From the NCBI GenBank assembly GCA_028023455.1, contig JAQFVV010012993.1:202093-266092 (forward strand): a stretch of 64,000 nt of DNA. Reading direction: 5' to 3'. The position numbers and the translations under genes were made by a program. Source of the stretch: Epiperipatus broadwayi. Taxonomy: Eukaryota > Onychophora > Udeonychophora > Euonychophora > Peripatidae. The notes beneath the pieces were generated by a model. The model was not told where the DNA came from, made no database searches, and worked only from the letters and a program-made list of their open reading frames with translations. Below are positions 1-8,444 of this stretch, piece after piece; positions within the stretch are counted from its first letter, which is position 1, and each line of letters begins with the position of its first letter.

Positions 1-2915
1 CTAGACTTGGGAAGAAATCACTGGGGGAGAGGGTAACAGACTTTCTTTTTTCTTTTAAACTATAAAAACTAAAAGAACAAAGGGGAGAAAAAGAAACTTT
101 TGCTGATTGAAACTAAGCTAGCTAACTAAACTAAAATTCATATCTAAAAGTATATATTTTGTAAGTTTTTAAAAATTTTCTATACAATTTTAATAATGAA
201 ATCAAATTGCATAATAGACCAAAATATGAAGTTCTAATTCAAGAATCATGGTGCATATCTCTGTCTTCTCAAGATTAATCATGAGGAGGTCAACTTTTGA
301 TAAGTTATTGTCTGTTCAAATTTTATCCAATCTACTTATAAAATCTCCTATAAGGAGAAAATGGTCAAATTTCTTCTATCAAATTAAAAGTTCAATTCCA
401 TTTATATGGCTATTTAAGATTCGTTTAAAGAATTACAACGATCTTCTGTTATAATATTTTGAAAATAAAGTTTATTCATGTTAGTAATCAAAAGCTGCAT
501 ATTGCCATAATTTGAATCTTTAAATATCTACAATCAAAGAAAAGAAGAAAGGAGAACAAAGTGAATCCAATCTCGGAAAGAATCATCAAGTGGAAGGTAA
601 CAGCAGAACTTTCAAATTTATTAACTATACTGTATCTACATTCTGATTTAAATATCTACAAATTTTAAAGTAACTAACTATCTACGTTTTATATCGATCT
701 TAATTCAAATGACTGTCTGTGCGTTTTTAAGTAAAGTTAACTGTCTGAGGTGCAATTGATAGCTATCTCAAGTAAAATGAACCAAATATAGTAATTAATT
801 AATGAACTGTGGAAGAAAAGAGAAATTTAGAGAGACTGTCTGTAATACTGATATTTATTCTTCATTTATTTCATTAATATAATATGTCATTTATTTTTTT
901 ATTATTATTATTATTATTATTAGTATTATATGTCATTTTTTGTTTATATGCTATGTAACACTCTGATCACTAGATTATTTAATTTAATATTTTGTTTATG
1001 TTTAAAATGTGAAGGAAAGAAAGAAAAATGATTTTGATACCATTTGAATATAGATGCTCACGTAAATTTAGACTTAAAAGTAAAGAGAGAAATGATATAA
1101 ATATTTTATTACTCTTAACAAAAATTTTAATTATGCTTAATAGTAAATAATGAAGAGTGAGAGGATGGTCATAAAACCCATTATTATGCCGTGAGTGTTG
1201 ATCTGTTATTGATATAGATATTAGGTATGTTATTGGCTTGACCGGTTAAAATTAAAATAATTCATCTATGTATTGATTTGAGATCCGGTTAGTCTTGTCA
1301 TTATCTAGACTAGAATCGATGTATGTGTGGGCAGATTTAGAGTTATAAATGCTTATCATTACTAATGAAAGTAATCTTACCACCCAATGGATGAGAAATG
1401 GTTGTCTCCAGATTTATAGATACCATAGCAGTTAGAGGACTAAGTTTCCATTTATTTATTAAGATAGGGAATCAGTAATAAAGTTACTGTTTAAGTACAG
1501 AAAATGTTGCAAGCCAATATAGGGAATAAGTGTCTAAGACAAGCTCTTTACACAATTCTGGATCTTAGGGTAGATCTCTCCCTTGCTCAAGCAAATCGTT
1601 TAAGTTTAAAGTCGATACCGTTGTAGTCGTTATATTTCCCTTATCGAGTTATAGACGCTGTATGGTAATGTGATGTGAAGAGAGTTTTTCTTATCTGAGA
1701 CATACCAATGTTGCCCGGAAATGATAAGGATTCAGTCAGATATATATGTATGAGGAAGATGACAAGGATTTTAAGTAATAAACTGACCAATCTAGATTGA
1801 TTTTTTGAATGATGGTAAATTGAGGTCGTCAAGCTGGGTGGGCTTACCGAACTAGTTACGATATATACAGTCAAAACGTAAAGATCTGACGAGCATGAAT
1901 GTGAAAGTGTGGGTTTGAATTTAAACCCGTTTGTAAGATTTAGTAGGGTAAATTTTGTGACGTATAATCCTTCTTCATTGGAAATGTGAAAATTATTACT
2001 TAATAAAATGATTTAAATTTTCAAATTATTTCACATTGCTGGTTAAGATAATTGAAACGAATATAATATTTTGAAATAGTCCAATAGACAATGTTTACGA
2101 TAAAAGGAGGGGGAAGTAGAGATTTGTAGGTTTTCTTCTCTCTCAAGCTAAGATTTCTTAAAGCTAAAATATACGAAATTCTGTTTCCAGCGTCTGTATT
2201 TGTGATTGTTATTAATCATTTATAATAAATGAATGGGTCAAAACCGAAAGTGAGTCATCCAAGAGATTAGTTAACTCAAACATAGATCAGAAGCATATAT
2301 TTGTGGAACAATATTACAATTTAGTGTGTTTTATTTTAATTTTATATTTATTATTTCATGTAATAAAGTCTTATTATTGTTATAAGATTACATTGTGTTT
2401 TGTGTTTTGGTGTTTCAAATATCTCCAGAATCCGTATATCCAGCACCTATATTTAAGGTAACATGAGTTATATTTTAAATTTAGTTAATTATTCTATAAT
2501 GATGCTTTGTTTCCAAAATCGATTTGCAGTAATTATTATTATCTTGTTTCCATATTCGATTCACATGGTCAATTCGACATTAATACTTTATTTTCATTAT
2601 TGATTTACAATAGTAATTTAATACTGCCATATTTGAGTAATATAATTCATTTTATATAAGTCATTTTATAGATTTCAGTTTATATAATTTATTGTCATGA
2701 TTAATTTGCTTAATCTAGTTTACGGTTATTTCCGTAATTTACTTTCATAAGTAAAATTTAATTAATTATCTGAATCATGTCCGTGGTTTACTTCCATAGT
2801 TTACTTCAGCAAAATAAAATTTATTAAGGTTATCAATTAAAGATAAATTAGAAATAACAGAATAAAATGACAGGGAATAGTTAAATTAAGTTGATCAATT
2901 TAAATTTTGATTCAT
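1..2915. other. AT-rich stretch, no gene recognised
   Basis: I see no open reading frame resembling a known protein. The stretch from about 1180 to 1940 is less AT-rich than its surroundings but matches nothing I recognise. At 2362-2425 an AATAAAG hexamer is followed by a GT-rich tract, which is the layout of a poly(A) site, but no gene can be attached to it. Confidence 0.5.
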
Positions 2916-2920
2916 TGTAA

Positions 2921-3387
2921 TGTGTTGAATGCTGGGAGCAGACATAAAATCCCTTTCCTGCTCTCAGGTGTTCAGAGTGATTCCCACTATTGAACTTTTA
3001 TTAAAATTTATTTGGCAGATATGGGATCATATCCATTGTAATATAATCATTTATATGGGCACCTCTTGATAGATCTTGACCTTGAGAAAGAGCAATTCAA
3101 TTTAGATCTCAGAGCTAGTTTGGAAGTCAAGTAGCTTAGTATAACAACATTATTATACTGTACCAAATTATTCCATTATTATAAATAGGGACCATGAATT
3201 TATAGTTGATCTAAGAATATATGTGAGAGAGAAATAAGAATAATAACTCTCTGATTAGAGAACATAACACAGACATTCCATGTTATATAATTGTAGCTAT
3301 TGAATATAGATTATGAGTTCTTTGTATTTATTACAGAGTTATCTCCAGTCAGATAGAAATGAGAGCTGGTTACAATTTATAGCTGCA
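2921..3387 (+). mobile_element. LTR-like sequence (solo or 5' LTR)
   Basis: The block starts TGTG and ends GCA, about 467 bp, and is followed after 3 nt by a primer-binding-site-like motif. It has a TATA-type box (TATAAAT at 3180-3186) at a position suited to a U3 promoter, with a transcribed half downstream. These are the parts expected of a retrotransposon LTR. No gag or pol follows and no second LTR was seen in the window, so this would be a deleted element or a solo LTR with adjoining leader. The boundaries are a best guess. Confidence 0.45.
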
Positions 3388-3390
3388 ATT

Positions 3391-3402
3391 TGGCGCCCCC
3401 GG
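3391..3402 (+). other. primer-binding-site-like motif
   Basis: TGGCGCCCCCGG lies 3 nt after the putative LTR end. LTR elements and retroviruses often have a PBS beginning TGGCGCC, complementary to a tRNA 3' end. The GC-rich motif stands out sharply in this AT-rich setting. Confidence 0.45.
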
Positions 3403-3499
3403 TATACATTTGATCCTAAATATATAAATTTTAACTGACTAGCTACTTGATATAAATGAGAGTTTTATTAAGATTAAACAAGTGAAAGGTGCACAGAGT

Positions 3500-3601
3500 A
3501 AGGTTAAAATCTAGCACCACAGATGAGGTTACAGTTTTAGCACCACAAACGTGAGGCTATAGAGTTTAGCACTACTAAAGTTTGGCAGAACAAATGAGGT
3601 T

Positions 3602-3605
<4 letters not shown>
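3500..3605 (+). repeat. short imperfect direct repeats
   Basis: Three imperfect units of about 30 bp, each with TTTAGCAC(C/T)AC followed by a GAGG(T/C)TA-type motif, run up to an AT microsatellite at 3605-3635. No coding potential is seen. Confidence 0.5.
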
Positions 3606-3638
<33 letters not shown>

Positions 3639-3641
3639 TGT

Positions 3642-3776
3642 CTGTTAATTAAACAAAATTGTAATTATAATAAAAATAATAAATTTAATGGTAACAAACT
3701 ATTATAAACAATCCTTAAATCTGCAGAAGTACTTTTGGTTAATTTTTCAAACCTGCCTCAACTGCCATTAAATTAA
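3642..3776 (-). mobile_element. terminal fragment of a Penelope-like element
   Basis: On the minus strand this matches the 3' terminal region of the Penelope-like copy ending near 33200 and the block at 30975-31165. Shared pieces include AAAAGTACTTCTG, the GGCAGTTGAGGCAGG-type segment and the AATAGTT(T/A)(G/A)TTACCATTA segment. No coding sequence is included. A short inverted copy of the terminal segment follows directly at 3777-3817, giving an inverted repeat with a spacer of about 75 bp. Confidence 0.6.
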
Positions 3777-3830
3777 AAAAAATAGTTTGTTACCATTAAA
3801 TGTATTATTTTTATTATATATATATATATA
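3777..3830 (+). repeat. inverted copy of Penelope terminal segment plus AT run
   Basis: The segment 3782-3817 is the reverse complement of 3668-3704 with few changes, and runs into an AT microsatellite. The hammerhead satellite starts immediately after the AT run. Confidence 0.6.
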
Positions 3831-3972
3831 TGATAAACAAAAATGCAAGTTAAAAAACTTGCTAACGCTTGTATTTATGTCCACAGATGGCGTCCTACCA
3901 AGACTGCCAATCAAGCGTATGTTTTGTTTACATAAACGTCAGAGTAGTTAGTATTCACTATCTCTAACTATA

Positions 3973-4030
3973 ATTCCACTTTCAGATCATGATTTCAAGC
4001 TATTTGCTATCATCAGTGAAAGACAGGAAT
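3973..4030 (-). ncRNA. hammerhead ribozyme, satellite unit 1
   Basis: On the minus strand the order is: stem I 5' side (AUUCC, UGU, CUUUCA), core CUGAUGA, stem II AGC/GCU with loop AAAUA flanked by a U-U mismatch, core GAAA, stem III AUCAUGAU (self-complementary), cleavage triplet AUC, and stem I 3' side (UGAAAG, U, GGAAU). Stem I therefore has 6 bp next to the core and 5 bp outside an internal loop. All invariant core bases are present. The very short palindromic stem III suggests activity as a dimer, as known for newt and cave-cricket satellite hammerheads. Self-cleavage should occur after C17 and, in a tandem transcript, release 409-nt monomers. Confidence 0.88.
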
Positions 4031-4381
4031 AAAGAAACTAGATCTGAATACAAACTCTGAGCATTTATGAAACAATTTCTATTCAGCTTGCAAGCGTGAA
4101 TTTTTTAGACACGTAATGTCTTCAAACTCAGCATAGCAAACCAGATAGCTACATGGGTCTGATCTCAGTTCAGCATCACCACATAGTAGAAGCCTCTGCA
4201 ATCTATATCATTGCAAGAAAGACCTCAAAGGTACATTTATGATAAACAAAAATGCAAGTTAAAAAACTTGCTAACGCTTGTATTTATGTCCACAGATGGC
4301 GTCCTACCAAGACTGCCAATCAAGCGTATGTTTTGTTTACATAAACGTCAGAGTAGTTAGTATTCACTATCTCTAACTATA

Positions 4382-4439
4382 ATTCCACTTTCAGATCATG
4401 ATTTCAAGCTATTTGCTATTGTCAGTGAAAGACAGGAAT
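4382..4439 (-). ncRNA. hammerhead motif, unit 2, core mutated
   Basis: Same fold as unit 1 but the first core box reads CUGACAA, so G8, the presumed general acid of the hammerhead, is replaced by A. The copy is probably inactive. Confidence 0.8.
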
Positions 4440-4790
4440 AAAGAAACTAGATCTGAATACAAACTCTGAGCGTTTATGAAACAATTTCTATTCAGCTTGC
4501 AAGCGTGAATTTTTTAGACACGTAATGTCTTCAAACTCAGCATAGCAAACCAGATAGCTACATAGGTCTGATCTCAGTTCAGCATCACCTCATAGTAGAA
4601 GCCTCTGCAATCTATATCATTGCAAGAAAGACCTCAAAGGTACATTTATGATAAACAAAAATGCAAGTTAAAAAACTTGCTAACGCTTGTATTTATGTCC
4701 ACAGATGGCGTCCTACCAAGACTGCCAATCAAGCGTATGTTTTGTTTACATAAACATCAGAGTAGTTAGTATTCACTATCTCTAACTATA

Positions 4791-4848
4791 ATTCCACTTT
4801 CAGATCATGATTTCAAGCTATTTGCTATCGTCAGTGAAAGACAGGAAT
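4791..4848 (-). ncRNA. hammerhead ribozyme, unit 3
   Basis: Core CUGACGA and GAAA intact, with stems I, II and III as in unit 1. N7 is C instead of U, which the hammerhead core tolerates. Confidence 0.87.
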
Positions 4849-5199
4849 AAAGAAACTAGATCTGAATACAAACTCTGAGCGTTTATGAAACAATTTCTAT
4901 TCAGCTTGCAAGCATGAATTTTTTAGACACGTAATGTCTTCAAACTCAGCATAGCAAACCAGATAGCTACATGGGTCTGATCTCAGTTCAGCATCACCAC
5001 ATAGTAGAAGCCTCTGCAATCTATATCATTGCAAGAAAGACCTCAAAGGTACATTTATGATAAACAAAAATGCAAGTTAAAAAACTTGCTAACGCTTGTA
5101 TTTATGTCCACAGATGGCATCCTACCAAGACTGCCAATCAAGCGTATGTTTTGTTTACATAAACGTCAGAGTAGTTAGTATTCACTATCTCTAACTATA

Positions 5200-5257
5200 A
5201 TTCCACTTTCAGATCATGATTTCAAGCTATTTGCTATCGTCAGTGAAAGACAGGAAT
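5200..5257 (-). ncRNA. hammerhead ribozyme, unit 4
   Basis: Core CUGACGA and GAAA intact; stems and the AUC cleavage triplet as in unit 1. Confidence 0.87.
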
Positions 5258-5608
5258 AAAGAAACTAGATCTGAATACAAACTCTGAGCGTTTATGAAAC
5301 AATTTCTATTCAGCTTGCAAGCGTGAATTTTTTAGAAACGTAATGTCTTCAAACTCAGCATAGCAAACCAGATAGCTACATGGATCTGATCTCAGTTCAG
5401 CATCACCACATAGTAGAAGCCTCTGCAATCTATATCATTGCAAGAAAGACCTCAAAGGTACATTTATGATAAACAAAAATGCAAGTTAAAAAACTTGCTA
5501 ACGCTTGTATTTATGTCCACAGATGGCGTCCTACCAAGACTGCCAATCAAGCGTATGTTTTGTTTACATAAACGTCAGAGTAGTTAGTATTCACTATCTC
5601 TAACTATA

Positions 5609-5666
5609 ATTCCACTTTCAGATCATGATTTCAAGCTATTTGCTATCATCAGTGAAAGACAGGAAT
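5609..5666 (-). ncRNA. hammerhead ribozyme, unit 5
   Basis: Core CUGAUGA, as in unit 1, and GAAA; stems and cleavage triplet unchanged. Confidence 0.87.
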
Positions 5667-6019
5667 AAAGAAACTAGATCTGAATACAAACTCTGAGCGT
5701 TTATGAAACAATTTCTATTCAGCTTGCAAGCGTGAATTTTTTAGACACGTAATGTCTTCAAACTCAGCATAGCAAACCAGATAGCTACATGGGTCTGATC
5801 TCAGTTCAGCATCACCACATAGTAGAAGCCTCTGCAATCTATATCATTGCAAGAAAGACCTCAAAGGTACATTTATGATAAACAAAAATGCAAGTTAAAA
5901 AAACTTGCTAACGCTTGTATTTATGTCCACAGATGAGCTTCCTACCAAGACTGCCAATCAAGCATATGTTTTGTTTACATAAACGTCAGAGTAGTTAGTA
6001 TTCACTATCTCTAACTATA

Positions 6020-6077
6020 ATTCCACTTTCAGATCATGATTTCAAGCTATTTGCTATCGTCAGTGAAAGACAGGAAT
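6020..6077 (-). ncRNA. hammerhead ribozyme, unit 6
   Basis: Core CUGACGA and GAAA intact. This unit carries small indels near its start, outside the ribozyme. Confidence 0.86.
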
Positions 6078-6428
6078 AAAGAAACTAGATCTGAATACAA
6101 ACTCCGAGCATTTATGAAACAATTTCTATTCAGCTTGCAAGCGTGAATTTTTTAGACACGTAATGTCTTCAAACTCAGCATAGCAAACCAGATAGCTACA
6201 TGGGTCTGATCTCAGTTCAGCATCACCACATAGTAGAAGCCTCTGCAATCTATATCATTGCAAGAAAGACCTCAAAGGTACATTTATGATAAACAAAAAT
6301 GCAAGTTAAAAAACTTGCTAACGCTTGTATTTATGTCCACAGATGGAATTCTACCAAAAACGCCCATCAAGTGTATGCTTTGTTTACATAAACATCAGAG
6401 TAGTTAGTATTCACTATCTCTAACTATA

Positions 6429-6486
6429 ATTCCACTTTCAGATCATGATTTCAAGCTATTTGCTATCGCCAGTGAAAGACAGGAAT
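6429..6486 (-). ncRNA. hammerhead motif, unit 7, core mutated
   Basis: The first core box reads CUGGCGA, so invariant A6 is replaced by G. This unit is also the most diverged elsewhere. Probably inactive. Confidence 0.78.
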
Positions 6487-6836
6487 AAAGAAATCTAGAT
6501 CTGAATACAAACTCTGAGCGCTTATGAAACAATTTCTATTCAGCTTGCAAGCGTGAATTTTTAGACACGTAATGTCTTCAAACTCAGCATAGCAAACCAG
6601 ATAGCTACATGGATCTGATCTCAGTTCAGCATCACCACATAGTAGAGCCTCTGCAATCTATATCATTGCAAGAAAGACCTCAAAGGTACATTTATGATAA
6701 ACAAAAATGCAAGTTAAAAAACTTGCTAACGCTTGTATTTATGTCCACAGATGGAGTCCTACCAAGACTGCCAATCAAGCGTATGTTTTGTTTACATAAA
6801 CATCAGAGTAGTTAGTATTCACTATCTCTAACTATA

Positions 6837-6894
6837 ATTCCACTTTCAGATCATGATTTCAAGCTATTTGCTATCGTCAGTGAAAGACAGGAAT
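6837..6894 (-). ncRNA. hammerhead ribozyme, unit 8
   Basis: Core CUGACGA and GAAA intact. This is the last unit before the array changes orientation. Confidence 0.87.
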
Positions 6895-7397
6895 AAAGAA
6901 ACTAGATCTGAATACAAACTCCGAGCGTTTATGAAACAATTTCTATTCAGCTTGCAAGCGTGAATTTTTTAGACACGTAATGTCTTCAAACTCAGCATAG
7001 CAAACCATATAGCTACATGGGTCTGATCTCAGTTCAGCATCACCACATAGTAGAAGCCTCTGCAATCTATATCATTGCAAGAAAGACCTCAAAGGTACAT
7101 ACGCTTGATTGGCAGTCTTGGTAGGACGCCATCTGTGGACATAAATACAAGCGTTAGCAAGTTTTTTAACTTGCATTTTTGTTTATCATAAATGTACCTT
7201 TGAGGTCTTTCTTGCAATGATATAGATTGCAGAGGCTTCTACTATGTGGTGATGCTGAACTGAGATCAGACCCATGTAGCTATCTGGTTTGCTATGCTGA
7301 GTTTGAAGACATTACGTGTCTAAAAAATTCACGCTTGCAAGCTGAATAGAAATTGTTTCATAAACGCTCAGAGTTTGTATTCAGATCTAGTTTCTTT

Positions 7398-7455
7398 ATT
7401 CCTGTCTTTCACTGACGATAGCAAATAGCTTGAAATCATGATCTGAAAGTGGAAT
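7398..7455 (+). ncRNA. hammerhead ribozyme, inverted unit 1
   Basis: Same motif, now on the plus strand: CUGACGA, AGC/GCU stem II, GAAA, AUCAUGAU stem III, AUC cleavage triplet, CUUUCA/UGAAAG and AUUCC/GGAAU stem I. All core bases intact. Confidence 0.88.
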
Positions 7456-7603
7456 TATAGTTAGAGATAGTGAATACTAACTACTCTGACGTTTATGTAA
7501 ACAAAACATACGCTTGATTGGCAGTCTTGGTAGGACGCCATCTGTGGACATAAATACAAGCGTTAGCAAGTTTTTTAACTTGCATTTTTGTTTATCATAA
7601 ATG

Positions 7604-7629
7604 TCCCTACACGTGTGCTCTTCCGATCT
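7604..7629. other. Illumina adapter sequence in the assembly
   Basis: Positions 7604-7613 (TCCCTACACG) match the end region of the Illumina Read 1 adapter. Positions 7611-7629, ending TGTGCTCTTCCGATCT, match the Read 2 adapter. In every other unit the corresponding bases are satellite sequence. The replaced stretch has the same length as the sequence it replaces (26 bp, 7605-7630), so the repeat phase is unbroken. This is an artefact of library or assembly, not biology. Confidence 0.93.
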
Positions 7630-7806
7630 TATAGATTGCAGAGGCTTCTACTATGTGGTGATGCTGAACTGAGATCAGACCCATGTAGCTATCTGGTTTG
7701 CTATGCTGAGTTTGAAGACATTACGTGTCTAAAAAATTCACGCTTGCAAGCTGAATAGAAATTGTTTCATAAACGCTCAGAGTTTGTATTCAGATCTAGT
7801 TTCTTT

Positions 7807-7864
7807 ATTCCTGTCTTTCACTGACGATAGCAAATAGCTTGAAATCATGATCTGAAAGTGGAAT
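7807..7864 (+). ncRNA. hammerhead ribozyme, inverted unit 2
   Basis: All core bases and stems as in inverted unit 1. It lies about 180 bp right of the adapter artefact, so this unit should be confirmed on raw reads. Confidence 0.85.
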
Positions 7865-8215
7865 TATAGTTAGAGATAGTGAATACTAACTACTCTGATG
7901 TTTATGTAAACAAAACATACGCTTGATTGGCAGTCTTGGTAGGACGCCATCTGTGGACATAAATACAAGCGTTAGCAAGTTTTTTAACTTGCATTTTTGT
8001 TTATCATAAATGTACCTTTGAGGTCTTTCTTGCAATGATATAGATTGCAGAGGCTTCTACTATGTGGTGATGCTGAACTGAGATCAGACCCATGTAGCTA
8101 TCTGGTTTGCTATGCTGAGTTTGAAGACATTACGTGTCTAAAAAATTCACGCTTGCAAGCTGAATAGAAATTGTTTCATAAACGCTCAGAGTTTGTATTC
8201 AGATCTAGTTTCTTT

Positions 8216-8273
8216 ATTCCTGTCTTTCACTGACGATAGCAAATAGCTTGAAATCATGATCTGAAAGTGGAAT
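8216..8273 (+). ncRNA. hammerhead ribozyme, inverted unit 3
   Basis: All core bases and stems as in inverted unit 1. Last complete ribozyme of the array. Confidence 0.88.
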
Positions 8274-8365
8274 TATAGTTAGAGATAGTGAATACTAACT
8301 ACTCTGACGTTTATGTAAACAAAACATACGCTTGATTGGCAGTCTTGGTAGGACGCCATCTGTGG

Positions 8366-8366
<1 letters not shown>

Positions 8367-8441
<75 letters not shown>
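8367..8441. repeat. AT dinucleotide microsatellite
   Basis: An almost perfect (AT)n run of about 75 bp at the right edge of the satellite. Apparent Ile-Tyr reading frames here come from the repeat. Confidence 0.95.

Positions 8442-8444
<3 letters not shown>

Larger units (their letters stand above)
3830..8366. repeat. 409-bp satellite array carrying hammerhead ribozymes
   Basis: Eight units run in one direction (starts near 3831, 4240, 4649, 5058, 5467, 5876, 6287, 6695), then the array flips at 7100/7101. Three inverted units (7101, 7510, 7919) and a partial one (8328-8366) follow. Spacing is exactly 409 bp except for small indels in two units, and units differ at only a few positions. Each unit has a short hairpin (GCAAGTT/AACTTGC) near its start and one complete type I hammerhead motif, on the minus strand in the direct part and on the plus strand in the inverted part. 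No protein is encoded; reading frames across units are accidental. AT runs flank both ends. The unit resembles animal satellites and small retrozyme-like elements that yield unit-length circular RNA, but this family is not one I recognise by sequence. Confidence 0.95.

Noticed and set aside
6609-6815. Open frame of 68 codons across satellite units
   Set aside because: It crosses the unit boundary, resembles no protein, and is interrupted in other units. The conserved signal in the array is the RNA fold, not a protein.
3830-8366. CRISPR-like regular spacing
   Set aside because: The whole 409-bp unit repeats without unique spacers, and the host is clearly eukaryotic.
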